From positions 1-64,000 of the forward strand of contig NZ_FMJL01000012.1 in the NCBI RefSeq assembly GCF_900095445.1: DNA of 64,000 bases, written 5' to 3'. This document shows positions 26,645 through 35,854 of this stretch, in pieces. Every line of letters starts with the position of its first letter. Position 1 is the stretch's first letter. The notes beneath the pieces were generated by a model. The model was not told the origin of the DNA. It did not search any database and saw nothing but the letters and a program-made list of their open reading frames with translations. The stretch comes from Clostridium sp. N3C. GTDB taxonomy: Bacteria; Bacillota; Clostridia; Clostridiales; Clostridiaceae. The position numbers and the translations under genes were made by a program.

Positions 26645-28180
26645 ATGAAAAAACAGTCATTAATAAAGGGAACCTTAATTCTCGGTGCTGCTGGTGTTTT
26701 TGCAAAGTTTTTAGGTCTCTTTTTTCGCTGGCCACTTATTATGCTTATAGGAGATGAAGGTATAGGTTATTATCAAATGTCTTATCCCTTATATATGTTT
26801 TTTATAGGCATTGCTTCAGGTATTCCTGTTGCTATATCAAAAATGGTATCGGAAAGAAATGCTCTTAATGATAAAGGGGCCATACTGTTAGTAATAAAAA
26901 AGGCTTTTCTTACAATGTTGATACTAGGTGGAGGTTTTTCTGTAGTATTTTTAATATTCCCAAGGGAACTGGTTAGTTTTTTTAAGTGGGATAAAAAGGC
27001 GGTATATTCATTAATGGGTATAGGAGCGGCTCCAATCTTTATATCCTTAATGAGTGTATTCAGAGGCTTTTTTCAAGGTATGCAAAATATGACCTATACA
27101 GCAGTTTCGCAGATAATAGAGCAAATTGGACGAGTTGTTTTTGGAGTAGGGCTAGCCTTTCTTTTATTACCTAAAGGAATAGAATATGCTGCAGGGGGAG
27201 CAGCTTTCGGTGCTGCTGCTGGTGGTATTGCAGGCTTTCTTTATCTTTCTATAAAGTATTTTACTGCAAAAAAAGGGCTTAAGGTTAAAGAGGTAAAAAA
27301 GGATGATAATATACTTACAGAGCTTTTACATATAGCAGTTCCTGTTTCTTTAGGAGCAGCAGTAGGAACAATAATGAATTTATTAGATTCAATAATAGTA
27401 CCTCAGCAGCTTTTGAGGTCTGGATATACCTTTAAGGAAGCGGCTATACTATATGGTCAATTAACGGGAAAAGCTATGGTGCTTATAAATGTTCCATTAA
27501 CCATGTCTTCAGCCTTGTGTGCATCTTTGGTGCCTATTATAGCAGAATCTCATGTATTAAATAGAAAAGGAGAAGTTGATAATAAGGTTGGAATGGCAAT
27601 GAAAGTTTCTATGGTTATAGCTCTGCCCTGTACCCTAGGCTTATCTTTTATGGCTGCACCTATTTTAAACTTATTATTTCCAGGACATGCAGAAGGGTTT
27701 AAGATCTTACAATATGCTGCCTTTACTGTGCCTTTTATAATACTTACTCAGAGTACTACATCTATTCTTCAAGGCACAGGCTATTATATGGAACCAATAA
27801 AAAATATGTTGATAGGATGTATTGGTAAGATTCTTATTACAGTGTTATTGGTACCTATTCCTTTTATAAATATTTACGGAGCCATTGTTGGAAGTGTGGT
27901 AGCCTATATTATTACTGCAGCAGCTAATATCATAACTCTGAAGGTTAAACTAGGAGTAAGGATTAACTATTATGATATTCTTATTAAACCTGCTTATTCA
28001 GCGGTGTTTATGATATTAAGTGTTGTTTTTGCATATCAATATGTTTATAATAATACAATGAGTAATACCTTAGGTGTTTTTATTTCTATAACCTTAGGTG
28101 CTATTGTTTATATGGTATTGATCTTTTTATTTGGAACTTTTGATTATAAATATGTGAAAAGTAAATTTGTTAGAGGTTGA
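26645..28180 (+). CDS. SpoVB/YabM-type polysaccharide flippase
   Basis: This 511-residue integral membrane protein has about 14 predicted helices and belongs to the MVF/MOP oligosaccharide flippase family. The opening KGTLILGAAGVFAKFLGLFFRWPL and the GDEGIGYYQMSYPLY segment are typical of the SpoVB/YabM/MurJ-like branch. It likely moves lipid-linked wall precursors across the membrane. The position before mazG matches B. subtilis yabM. GGAGGA precedes the ATG. Whether it serves the vegetative wall or the spore cortex cannot be settled from sequence. Confidence 0.9.
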   Translation: MKKQSLIKGTLILGAAGVFAKFLGLFFRWPLIMLIGDEGIGYYQMSYPLYMFFIGIASGIPVAISKMVSERNALNDKGAILLVIKKAFLTMLILGGGFSVVFLIFPRELVSFFKWDKKAVYSLMGIGAAPIFISLMSVFRGFFQGMQNMTYTAVSQIIEQIGRVVFGVGLAFLLLPKGIEYAAGGAAFGAAAGGIAGFLYLSIKYFTAKKGLKVKEVKKDDNILTELLHIAVPVSLGAAVGTIMNLLDSIIVPQQLLRSGYTFKEAAILYGQLTGKAMVLINVPLTMSSALCASLVPIIAESHVLNRKGEVDNKVGMAMKVSMVIALPCTLGLSFMAAPILNLLFPGHAEGFKILQYAAFTVPFIILTQSTTSILQGTGYYMEPIKNMLIGCIGKILITVLLVPIPFINIYGAIVGSVVAYIITAAANIITLKVKLGVRINYYDILIKPAYSAVFMILSVVFAYQYVYNNTMSNTLGVFISITLGAIVYMVLIFLFGTFDYKYVKSKFVRG

Positions 28181-28209
28181 GTAAAAAATAAGGTAAAGGA
28201 GATAAACAC

Positions 28210-29664
28210 ATGATTAAGATTATCGGATTAGGCCCTGGAGCGCCAGAAGCATTAACCATTGGCACTATAGAAGCTTTGAAAAATATAGATAAGGTCTATT
28301 TGAGAACTGAAAAGCATCCTACAGTTCAGTATATTGAATCTCTTGGTGTTAAATTTGAAACTTACGACAATGCTTATGATAACTTTGATACCTTTGATGA
28401 GGTTTATAACTTTATAGCAGAGGACTTGATTAATAAACATGAAAAAGAAGGAGATTTAATATATGCAGTTCCAGGCCATCCTTTTGTGGCAGAAAAGTCC
28501 GTAAAGCTTTTAGTGCAATATTGCAAGGAAAAATCCATTGATTTTGAGATAGTTCCTGCGGTAAGCTTCGTGGATGTAGTTATGGAAAGACTACAACTAG
28601 ATCCTATAGAGGGACTAAAGATAGTGGATGCCTTTGAATGTAAGGATCACATCTTTGATAAGAGAATAGGAACAATAATAACTCAAGTATATGACCAATA
28701 TATTGCTTCAGAAGTAAAACTAGCCTTATCTGCTTACTACAAAGATGATACTATGGTATACTTTGTGAGAGCTGCAGGAATAAATGGTCAGGAGAGCATA
28801 AGGCCAATGGCCTTATACGAAATTGATAGACAGACGGATATTGATTATTTGACCTCCATATATATACCTAAAGACTTAGATAACTATAAAGATTTCTATG
28901 ATCTTGTAAATATTATGGAAAGGTTAAGAGGAGATAATGGATGTCCTTGGGATAAGGAGCAAACTCATGAATCCTTGAAAAGATATTTAGTAGAGGAATG
29001 TTATGAAGTACTAGAGGCTATAGACCAAGAGGATGAAGATAAGATAACAGAAGAACTAGGAGATGTGCTTTTGCAGGTAGTATTCCACAGTGTAATTGCT
29101 GAGGAAGAGGGATACTTTACTATAAGAGATGTTATAGAAGGAATATGCAATAAAATGATACAAAGACATCCTCATGTATTTGGAGATGTAACGGCAGAAA
29201 ATTCAAAGCAAGTATTGAAAAATTGGGAAGAGATTAAAAAAGAGGAACAGGGAATGACTACCTTAACAGAGGAAATGGAACACATAGCCAAAAATCTACC
29301 GGCCTTAATGAGAGCAGAGAAGGTTCAAAATAAGGCAAAGAAGGTAGGATTTGATTGGGACAGGGTAGAAGATGCCTTAGATAAGGTTTTAGAAGAATTT
29401 AAAGAACTTAAAGAGGTATATAATGGAGAAAGTAGGGCAAGAATACTAGAAGAAATGGGAGATTTACTCTTTTCTGTGGTAAATGTAAGCCGTTTTTTAG
29501 AGGTTAATCCTGAAGAGGCCCTTAATAGTACAACTAAGAAATTTATTGATAGATTTAAATTCATAGAAGAAGCGGCTACTGAAAAGGGGCTTAAATTAGA
29601 AAGTATGACCTTAGAACAGATGGATGAGCTGTGGATTAAGGCTAAGAATTTAAAAAAGCAATAA
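28210..29664 (+). CDS. mazG: Tetrapyrrole methylase-like / MazG nucleotide pyrophosphohydrolase fusion (YabN)
   Basis: A 484-residue two-domain protein. Residues 1 to about 220 form a SAM-dependent tetrapyrrole-methylase-like domain with the start IIGLGPGAPEALTIGTIEAL. The rest is MazG with two EExxE...ExxD metal sites (EECYEVLEAID...EELGDVLLQVV and the second EFKELKEV...EEMGDLLFSVV), preceded by RLRGDNGCPWDKEQTHESL. MazG hydrolyses aberrant nucleoside triphosphates. The methylase-like fusion is typical of Firmicutes YabN, and its role is unclear. It follows the flippase by 29 bp and is probably in the same operon. Confidence 0.95.
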   Translation: MIKIIGLGPGAPEALTIGTIEALKNIDKVYLRTEKHPTVQYIESLGVKFETYDNAYDNFDTFDEVYNFIAEDLINKHEKEGDLIYAVPGHPFVAEKSVKLLVQYCKEKSIDFEIVPAVSFVDVVMERLQLDPIEGLKIVDAFECKDHIFDKRIGTIITQVYDQYIASEVKLALSAYYKDDTMVYFVRAAGINGQESIRPMALYEIDRQTDIDYLTSIYIPKDLDNYKDFYDLVNIMERLRGDNGCPWDKEQTHESLKRYLVEECYEVLEAIDQEDEDKITEELGDVLLQVVFHSVIAEEEGYFTIRDVIEGICNKMIQRHPHVFGDVTAENSKQVLKNWEEIKKEEQGMTTLTEEMEHIAKNLPALMRAEKVQNKAKKVGFDWDRVEDALDKVLEEFKELKEVYNGESRARILEEMGDLLFSVVNVSRFLEVNPEEALNSTTKKFIDRFKFIEEAATEKGLKLESMTLEQMDELWIKAKNLKKQ

Positions 29665-29805
29665 AAAGTTATAAGCGATAGAAGGAATTTAGAAATAAAC
29701 GTTGAATATAGTAGTTAAAGTTAAAGATTTGTGGTTTTTATTGGTATTAATTCATAAATATTATCAAAAAATATCTATATATAGGATTTTTTTTAACCAA
29801 AGGTA

Positions 29806-29834
29806 TAGACTAACAAAATAAATAGATATATAAT
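29806..29834 (+). promoter_or_regulatory. SigA-type promoter of hup
   Basis: TAGACT, a 17-bp spacer and TATAAT lie about 100 bp upstream of hup. A small inverted repeat (AAGTTAACAC...GTGTAACTT, 29877-29900) lies in the leader. Confidence 0.55.
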
Positions 29835-29937
29835 AGGTTCTAGAATCATGAAAGTAGCAATATATCTGATTCCAACAAGTTAACACTTATTGTGTAACTT
29901 GATAATCTATACTGTTATTTTAAGGAGGAAATTAAAA

Positions 29938-30213
29938 GTGAACAAGGCAGATTTGATTTCAAGTATGGCTGAAAAGAGTAAGTTAACAAAGAAAGACGCA
30001 GAAGCAGCTTTAAAGGCATTTATAGAAAGTATTGAAGAAGCACTTGCTAAAGGTGAAAAGGTTCAATTAGTTGGTTTTGGTACTTTTGAAGCTAGAGAAA
30101 GAGCAGCTAGAGAAGGAAGAAATCCAAGAACTAAAGAACCAATCAAGATTCCTGCAACTGTAGTACCAGTATTCAAAGCAGGTAAAGAATTCAAAGAGAA
30201 AGTTCTAAAGTAA
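29938..30213 (+). CDS. hup: HU-type DNA-binding protein
   Basis: A 91-residue histone-like protein that bends DNA and compacts the nucleoid. It has the dimerisation helices ([22 protein letters not shown]), the [21 protein letters not shown] arm region and the [19 protein letters not shown] end. The GTG start at 29938 directly follows AAGGAGG and gives the standard length. It sits between mazG and the S4 gene, as hup does in many clostridia. The absence of an operon partner and a strong site fit high expression. Confidence 0.97.
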   Translation: MNKADLISSMAEKSKLTKKDAEAALKAFIESIEEALAKGEKVQLVGFGTFEARERAAREGRNPRTKEPIKIPATVVPVFKAGKEFKEKVLK

Positions 30214-30216
30214 TTG

Positions 30217-30243
30217 AAAGCCCGGCATAGTCCGGGCTTTATA
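30217..30243 (+). terminator. Terminator after hup
   Basis: A GC-rich 9-bp stem, AAAGCCCGG/CCGGGCTTT, is followed by ATATATA, so the U tract is weak. Confidence 0.7.
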
Positions 30244-30311
30244 TATAGTATCTATAAAAGTACTCGTTAAAAAACAGTATTGATCTTATTACGTATATAG
30301 AGGTGATTATT

Positions 30312-30572
30312 ATGAGATTAGATAAATATTTAAAGGTATCAAGAATAATAAAAAGAAGAACTGTGGCTAAAGAAGCCTGTGAAGGCGGTAGGGTTTCTAT
30401 TAATGGTAAGGTAGCAAAGCCTAGCACAGAAGTAAAAGTTGATGATATAATTGAAATTCAGTTTGCAGCAAAGATCTTAAAGGCTAGAATTACCAGTGTA
30501 GCAGAACATGTTAGAAAAGATGATGCAAAAACTATGTATGAAATATTAGAAGGGGAAGAAGATAAGGAATAA
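30312..30572 (+). CDS. rqcP: S4-domain RNA-binding protein (RqcP/YabO, Hsp15-like)
   Basis: An 86-residue S4 protein starting MRLDKYLKVSRIIKRRTVAKEA, with the conserved GRVSINGKVAKPS turn. In B. subtilis YabO (RqcP) works with RqcH and the 50S subunit in alanine-tailing quality control of stalled nascent chains. The ATG at 30312 is chosen because AGAGGTG lies before it. The order mazG-(hup)-yabO-yabP-yabQ-divIC matches Bacillus. Assignment to RqcP rests on synteny and size. Confidence 0.9.
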   Translation: MRLDKYLKVSRIIKRRTVAKEACEGGRVSINGKVAKPSTEVKVDDIIEIQFAAKILKARITSVAEHVRKDDAKTMYEILEGEEDKE

Positions 30573-30659
30573 TAAATAAAATTTAAATAAAGGAATTTAG
30601 TATTTGTAATAAGTTAACAGGCACCTTCATATATTATCATTAGTAGGGAGGGATGGCCT

Positions 30660-30953
30660 GTGGAAGTTAAGAAAGAGTTAAAAATAGAAGAAAAGAAAAG
30701 CTATATGACCCTCGAAAATAGAAAAAAGTTATTTTTAACCGGTGTTATGGAGGTTATAAGCTTCAATGAAGAAAAAATACTGTTAAATACCAGCTTAGGT
30801 GTGCTTACTATAAAGGGTAGTGGGTTAAAAATGAATAAATTAGATGTACAAAACGGAGAGGTAATGATTATAGGTATGGTAGATTCTTTTGCATATACTG
30901 GCTCAGAGGCTAAGCAAGATAAAGAAAGTATTCTATCAAAATTATTTAGATAG
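30660..30953 (+). CDS. yabP: Sporulation protein YabP
   Basis: A 97-residue YabP/YqfC-family protein with the core ENRKKLFLTGVMEVISFNEEKILLNTSLGVLTIKGSGLKMNKL (positions about 20-62), typical of spore-cortex morphogenesis proteins. It starts with GTG behind AGGGAGGG. It is followed 13 bp later by yabQ, and the two are a conserved mother-cell (SigE-regulated in B. subtilis) pair needed for spore formation. Confidence 0.95.
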   Translation: MEVKKELKIEEKKSYMTLENRKKLFLTGVMEVISFNEEKILLNTSLGVLTIKGSGLKMNKLDVQNGEVMIIGMVDSFAYTGSEAKQDKESILSKLFR

Positions 30954-30966
30954 AGGTATATAGTTT

Positions 30967-31359
30967 ATGGTTATTCCGTTGACAATGCAGGCAAAGCTTG
31001 TTTTGTACAGTATTTTAGCTGGAATCTTAACAGGATTTTTGTTTGATTTTTATAGAACTTTTAGAGGGTTTGAAAATGTTCATAAGGTCATAATTATAAT
31101 TGAAGATATTTTGTTTTGGATCTTGGCGGGTATATTAATTTTTGTTTTTCTTCTTTACACTAACCAAGCAGTAATGAGTGTATATGTTTACATATGGATG
31201 ATTTTTGGTGTATACTTATATATGAAATTAGTTAGTAAAAGTTTTAGAAAGATTCAATATACCCTAATTAGTAACATTTCAAAGTTCTTTAGAATACTTA
31301 TAAATATATTGATATATCCCTTTAGGTGGATATTTTACAAAATTGGATTTAAAAAATAG
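30967..31359 (+). CDS. yabQ: Sporulation membrane protein YabQ
   Basis: A 130-residue integral membrane protein with about four helices and a basic C terminus. The conserved YSILAGILTGFLFDFYRTFR opening is a hallmark of YabQ. It is needed for cortex assembly in B. subtilis and locates to the forespore membranes. It is coupled to yabP by a short gap. Confidence 0.95.
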   Translation: MVIPLTMQAKLVLYSILAGILTGFLFDFYRTFRGFENVHKVIIIIEDILFWILAGILIFVFLLYTNQAVMSVYVYIWMIFGVYLYMKLVSKSFRKIQYTLISNISKFFRILINILIYPFRWIFYKIGFKK

Positions 31360-31449
31360 GAGTAATTTAAAAGAAATCTCTTGAATAAAAGTAAAAACCT
31401 AATTACAATAGATTTAAGCCTATGTAAAATAAAAAGGAGAAAGTAGCTT

Positions 31450-31737
31450 ATGAAAAAAAAGAAGTTTAACATAAAATCCTTTTTTATAGTGTTGCTAATA
31501 GTGTATTTTGCTGTTGTTTTTGTTAGGCAGCAATTTATATTTGCAAGGCTAAGTAAAGAAGAAGCAAAACAAACACAAGAACTTAAGGCTTATCAGGATC
31601 AGGAAGAAGAATTAAGGGAGCAACTGGAGTTGTCTGAAAGCAATCCTAAAGCTTTTGCGGAAAGACAGGCTAGAGAGAGATTGGGATATATAAAAGAAAA
31701 CGAGACTCCTATTAAGTCTATGCCTGAAGGACAATAG
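31450..31737 (+). CDS. divIC: Septum formation initiator DivIC/FtsB family
   Basis: A 95-residue bitopic protein with a basic N-terminal tail, one membrane helix (about residues 8-27), a coiled coil (about 32-65) and the C-terminal ARERLGYIKENETP motif of DivIC. It joins FtsL and DivIB in the divisome. The position between yabQ and the S1 gene matches B. subtilis. Confidence 0.93.
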   Translation: MKKKKFNIKSFFIVLLIVYFAVVFVRQQFIFARLSKEEAKQTQELKAYQDQEEELREQLELSESNPKAFAERQARERLGYIKENETPIKSMPEGQ

Positions 31738-31797
31738 TATAGTTTAAATTTTATATTTAAATAAACATATTTATTTTTAAGGAGGAGTCTTTTTAAT

Positions 31798-32202
31798 ATG
31801 ACCTTAAAGGCAGGAAACATTGTAGAAGGTACAGTAATTAACATCACTAATTTTGGAGCATTTGTCGATGTAGAAGGCAAGACAGGATTAGTGCATATCT
31901 CTGAAGTAGCTGATACTTTTGTTAAAGACATCAGAGATCATTTAAAAGAACAGGATAAGGTTAAAGTAAAGGTAATATCTGTAGATGATAATGGCAAAAT
32001 AAGTTTATCAATAAAGCAAGCTATGCCAGCAAAAAAATCTGCAAGACCAATAGAAATAGATTGGTCAAGTGAGAGAAATAAAAATACCTCTTCAAATTTT
32101 GAAGATATAATGTCAAAGTTTCTTAAAGACAGTGAAGAAAGACAACAGGATTATAAGAGACGTCAGGAATCAAGGGGAAGAGGGTATAGTCGAAGAAGTT
32201 AA
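31798..32202 (+). CDS. yabR: S1-domain RNA-binding protein (YabR family)
   Basis: A 134-residue protein. The N-terminal 75 residues form one S1 OB-fold (GNIVEGTVINITNFGAFVDV, GLVHISEVAD, VKVISVDDNGKISLSIKQA), followed by a basic, disordered tail rich in Arg and Gln. It is similar to the general stress protein 13 type. The role is RNA binding, and the target is unknown. Its position downstream of divIC is conserved in Firmicutes. AAGGAGGAG precedes the ATG. Confidence 0.93.
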   Translation: MTLKAGNIVEGTVINITNFGAFVDVEGKTGLVHISEVADTFVKDIRDHLKEQDKVKVKVISVDDNGKISLSIKQAMPAKKSARPIEIDWSSERNKNTSSNFEDIMSKFLKDSEERQQDYKRRQESRGRGYSRRS

Positions 32203-32221
32203 TAATAAATTTAGATATATT

Positions 32222-32256
32222 AAGCTGTCTTTAAATCTTAAAGACAGCTTGTTTAA
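32222..32256 (+). terminator. Terminator after yabR
   Basis: A 13-bp stem (AAGCTGTCTTTAA with TTAAAGACAGCTT) is followed by GTTTAAT, a weak U tract. Confidence 0.65.
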
Positions 32257-32392
32257 TATAATTATAGTTAATGGATTATAAATAAGAATGAAAAGTATTA
32301 TAAAATCTAAATTAACTTCCGCTTTATTTTAGCTTAGAAGAATTGCTATGACTTTTATGAATAAATTATATAAAAAATATATAATAAAATAG

Positions 32393-32421
32393 TTGACATT
32401 AAGATATTCATCATATATAAT
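32393..32421 (+). promoter_or_regulatory. Consensus promoter of the tRNA cluster
   Basis: A perfect TTGACA, 17-bp spacer and perfect TATAAT lie about 38 bp before the first tRNA. This suits strong stable-RNA transcription. Confidence 0.9.
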
Positions 32422-32458
32422 AATCTATGTCGCTAAGGAATACAAATTCCCGACCCGT

Positions 32459-32544
32459 GCTGGAGTGGCGGAACTGGCAGACGCACAGGACTTAAAATCC
32501 TGCGGTGCTAACACACCGTACCGGTTCGATTCCGGTCTCCAGCA
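32459..32544 (+). tRNA. tRNA-Leu (TAA), copy 1
   Basis: The acceptor is GCTGGAG/CTCCAGC, the variable arm is long (GGTGCTAACACACC) and the anticodon is TAA. CCA is not encoded, since CTG follows the discriminator. Confidence 0.96.
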
Positions 32545-32550
32545 CTGTAT

Positions 32551-32626
<76 letters not shown>

Positions 32627-32631
32627 AACGT

Positions 32632-32705
32632 GGCGGAATAGCTCAGTTGGCTAGAGCATTCGGTTCATACCCGAAGTGTCGTAGGTTCAAGTCCTATTTC
32701 CGCTA
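32632..32705 (+). tRNA. tRNA-Met elongator (CAT), copy 1
   Basis: The acceptor is GGCGGAA/TTCCGCT and the anticodon loop carries CAT. CCA is not encoded in this copy. A CAT anticodon could also be the tRNA-Ile modified by TilS, but the body resembles elongator tRNA-Met. Confidence 0.88.
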
Positions 32706-32738
32706 CTTTTCCTAAAATTAAATTACATTAAATTATAT

Positions 32739-32824
32739 GCTGGAGTGGCGGAACTGGCAGACGCACAGGACTTAAAATCCTGCGGTGCTAACACACCGTA
32801 CCGGTTCGATTCCGGTCTCCAGCA
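32739..32824 (+). tRNA. tRNA-Leu (TAA), copy 2
   Basis: Identical to the copy 280 bp upstream, again without an encoded CCA. Confidence 0.96.
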
Positions 32825-32830
32825 CTGTAT

Positions 32831-32906
<76 letters not shown>

Positions 32907-32911
32907 AACGT

Positions 32912-32988
32912 GGCGGAATAGCTCAGCTGGCTAGAGCATTCGGTTCATACCCGAAGTGTCGTAGGTTCAAGTCCTATTTCCGCTACCA
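32912..32988 (+). tRNA. tRNA-Met elongator (CAT), copy 2
   Basis: Differs from copy 1 by T to C in the D loop (32647 versus 32927) and, unlike copy 1, encodes CCA. Confidence 0.88.
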
Positions 32989-32993
32989 AAAGT

Positions 32994-33023
32994 AAGAACT
33001 CACATTTTGTGAGTTCTTTTTTT
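32994..33023 (+). terminator. Terminator of the tRNA cluster
   Basis: The stem AAGAACTCAC/GTGAGTTCTT is followed by TTTTT. Confidence 0.88.
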
Positions 33024-33367
33024 ATGCAATAGAACTGATTATAAGTCTAAAAAGTGAGTTTTGGATATTTAGCAAAACCCCTTTTGCTTTATGTCTTTCT
33101 TTTTGACAAATTAGTGTGGAAGCTTAAATATGACTAAAAGTTTTCATCAAATACCCTTAATTATACTGTTAACACGACAATTTTGAATGGCTAATAGAAA
33201 GTATTGAAAAGTTAATTAGAGATTCTTATCCACAATATATATTGAATTTGTGAACATAAGCTCAATATATTGTGGATAATTTAATTTTACAATTTAATGT
33301 ACAAATGTCCGTTTATAAAAATAAAAAGGGATTGTTGTCCTATGAAAAATTGCCTTCAATACAGCAA
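33024..33367. other. Non-coding region with an inverted pair of DnaA-box sequences
   Basis: No gene is visible between the tRNA cluster and spoIIE. TTATCCACA at 33226-33234 and TGTGGATAA at 33271-33279 are perfect DnaA boxes in opposite orientation. They form the outer ends of a longer inverted repeat (TTATCCACAATATAT and its complement). The remainder is AT-rich spacer. Confidence 0.6.
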
Positions 33368-33400
33368 CTGACATTTATTTACAGTTGATTTTGCTATAAT
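33368..33400 (+). promoter_or_regulatory. Candidate spoIIE promoter with a 21-bp spacer
   Basis: CTGACA (33368-33373) and TATAAT (33395-33400) are 21 bp apart. In B. subtilis the Spo0A-activated spoIIE and spoIIG promoters have unusually long 21-22 bp spacers. A weak Spo0A-box-like TTGTCCTA lies at 33335-33342. Confidence 0.5.
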
Positions 33401-33477
33401 AAAGCTACCCTTTAAAAGTTAGGGTTAGGTCATATTTAGATAATAAACAGACAATTTATTAGTAAGGGGGTATTTCG

Positions 33478-35853
33478 ATGCAGTATGGTATGGAAATTAC
33501 ATCATATAAAAGAAGTAGAAAAGTTGAAAAAAGTGAAGGGGTAAGTAAGTATAAAGATTATATAGAAGTGCTAACTTATTTTGGAATGGCCTTCTTTATT
33601 AGTAGGGTTATCTTAATAAATAATTGGACACCTTTTGGTATGGCCTTTGTAGTTTCCATGGTCTTAAGCAGAGTGGATAATATACCTATAATAGCTGCTG
33701 CTGGATCCCTATTAGGATATTTATCTATATTTAACAATGCAGATAATGTACCATACTATATATTAGCTCTTGGCAGCATAATTTTTGGAGCTTATTATTT
33801 TAGAAATATAACAAAGTCAAAAAGATTAGTACTCTTTGTTGTAATACTTTTAATTGAAGCTATAGGCTATAATATGTTTTTATATTCAAATTCTGCCGCT
33901 GGTAATATTTTTTCTAACGTGGCTGAAGTGATATGCATTTTGCCAGTATATTATATTATCCAATGCGCTATGTTATGCCTAAAAAAGGTAAATACCAAGT
34001 ATGTATTTAGCAATGAGGAGATTATAAGCATAACTATGGTAATGGCTCTAGTTATATCCGGAACTTGGGGAATAAGCTTTTTTGGCATATCTTTACAGAA
34101 TATAATTACTTTTATTTTTGTTGCGGTATGCGCTTACATAAATGGCAGTTCCACAGGTGCCTGCATTGGTGTAGCTGTAGGCTTAATAGTAGGCATGACC
34201 AAGGATGATTTAGTTATGAATATAAGTATTTTTGCATTATGTGGATTTGCTGTAGGATTGTTTAGAGAAGCTAGTAAACTGTTAAGTGTTTTGGGATTTA
34301 TAATATCTTTTTTCATTTTGAAATTGTATTCAGATTCAGTGTTAGATTTCAAGCTAATAGAAGTTCTTATATCATCTGCAATTTTAGTGAGTCTGCCGGA
34401 TAAGCTTTATAATATATTAGCCTTAGAGTTTAATTGGGAAAGAAAGAGTGACGTTATTAACAGTAACCATACTGAGGCTATGAGAGATGTATTTATTGAG
34501 AAGCTAAGTAGCTTTTCAGATATACTATTTAGTATGTCCTATACTATTAAAAATTTAGTTAACAATGATAAGCTACAATTAAAAAATAAAAGTAGCGCCT
34601 TAGTTGAAAATTTGGCGGATAGGGTCTGTGCCGGTTGCAGTATGAATTCTATGTGTTGGAAGAGAGAAATATATTATACTTATACAGCCTTTGGTGAGTT
34701 GATTCAAAATTATTATGAAAATAGAAAAATTTTTCCCGACGAGCTAGAGAAAAAGTGCATAAATAAATCTTTGCTAATAAAAAACACTGAAGATATAATT
34801 AATAACTTTATTAATAATGAAATTTGGAGAAATAAATTAGTTGAAGGAAGGCAACTTATTGCTAATCACTTGGATAATATAGCGCAAAGCGTACAGGAAA
34901 TGGTGGAGGATTTTGATGCTAATATAGCTTTTAAGGATCAGACTGAAAAATATATTAAGAAATCTCTAGAAAAAGCGGGAATACAATTTTTAAATGTTTT
35001 CTGCATGCAAGATAAAAATAGAAGGACCAATGTAAAAGTAGTATTACGTAATAGTTGTAATAAAGAGTTTTGTGATAATAAATTGTTGCCTCTAATTAAT
35101 AGTGCTACAGGATTAAAAATGAGTATAGCAAATTATGATGATGTTGGGGAAAAAGAGCAGGATTATAGTACGGTGGTTTTTGAAGAGACTCCAAAGTTTA
35201 ATGTATTAACTTACGTAGAGAGTGAATGTAAATATGGAGAAAACTTTAATGGAGATAGCTATGGTTATGGAAAGTTAAGAGATGGTATGTACATGATAGT
35301 TCTAAGTGACGGCATGGGATCTGGTCCGGAAGCAAGTGGTGAGAGCAAGGCTGCGGTAAAATTAATAGAAAAATTTGCAGCAGCAGGTTTTTCTAGAGAA
35401 ATTGCTGTAAATACAGTGAATGCTATAATGACTATGAAGTTTTCAGAGGAAGAGAAGTTTTCTACATTAGATATTGTAAATATTGATAGTTATACAGGAG
35501 ATTTAACTATGATGAAGGTAGGAGCTGTATCCACCTTTATTAAGAGGGCTGGAAAGGTAGATGTTATAAATTCAAAAACCCTTCCTATGGGAGTTTTAGA
35601 TAAGGTTGATATTGATGTTATTGAAAGAAAAGTATTTGATGGAGATCTACTAATTATGTTTAGTGATGGGGTATTAGAATGTGAAGGCAACAGTGATTTG
35701 ATGGAAAATTGGATAATTAACTACTTAGAAGAGAATGAGGAAGATGATATTGCAAATATAGCTAAAACAATTATTAGTAGAGCTAAAGAAGTTAATAACG
35801 GCAAGGCTAAGGATGATATGACTGTAATAGTATCAAAGATTTCTACCTGTTAA
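33478..35853 (+). CDS. spoIIE: Stage II sporulation protein E, SpoIIAA-P phosphatase
   Basis: This 791-residue protein has about ten membrane helices in its N-terminal 330 residues. A central oligomerisation region includes a CxxCxxxxxCW element (CAGCSMNSMCW). The C-terminal PP2C phosphatase has VLSDGMGSGPEASGES, TLDIVNIDSYTGDLTMMKVGA and LIMFSDGVLE. SpoIIE dephosphorylates SpoIIAA to release SigF in the forespore and takes part in asymmetric septation. The position before tilS-hpt-ftsH matches Bacillus. AAGGGGG precedes the ATG. It has its own promoter and terminator. Confidence 0.97.
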   Translation: MQYGMEITSYKRSRKVEKSEGVSKYKDYIEVLTYFGMAFFISRVILINNWTPFGMAFVVSMVLSRVDNIPIIAAAGSLLGYLSIFNNADNVPYYILALGSIIFGAYYFRNITKSKRLVLFVVILLIEAIGYNMFLYSNSAAGNIFSNVAEVICILPVYYIIQCAMLCLKKVNTKYVFSNEEIISITMVMALVISGTWGISFFGISLQNIITFIFVAVCAYINGSSTGACIGVAVGLIVGMTKDDLVMNISIFALCGFAVGLFREASKLLSVLGFIISFFILKLYSDSVLDFKLIEVLISSAILVSLPDKLYNILALEFNWERKSDVINSNHTEAMRDVFIEKLSSFSDILFSMSYTIKNLVNNDKLQLKNKSSALVENLADRVCAGCSMNSMCWKREIYYTYTAFGELIQNYYENRKIFPDELEKKCINKSLLIKNTEDIINNFINNEIWRNKLVEGRQLIANHLDNIAQSVQEMVEDFDANIAFKDQTEKYIKKSLEKAGIQFLNVFCMQDKNRRTNVKVVLRNSCNKEFCDNKLLPLINSATGLKMSIANYDDVGEKEQDYSTVVFEETPKFNVLTYVESECKYGENFNGDSYGYGKLRDGMYMIVLSDGMGSGPEASGESKAAVKLIEKFAAAGFSREIAVNTVNAIMTMKFSEEEKFSTLDIVNIDSYTGDLTMMKVGAVSTFIKRAGKVDVINSKTLPMGVLDKVDIDVIERKVFDGDLLIMFSDGVLECEGNSDLMENWIINYLEENEEDDIANIAKTIISRAKEVNNGKAKDDMTVIVSKISTC

Positions 35854-35854
35854 A

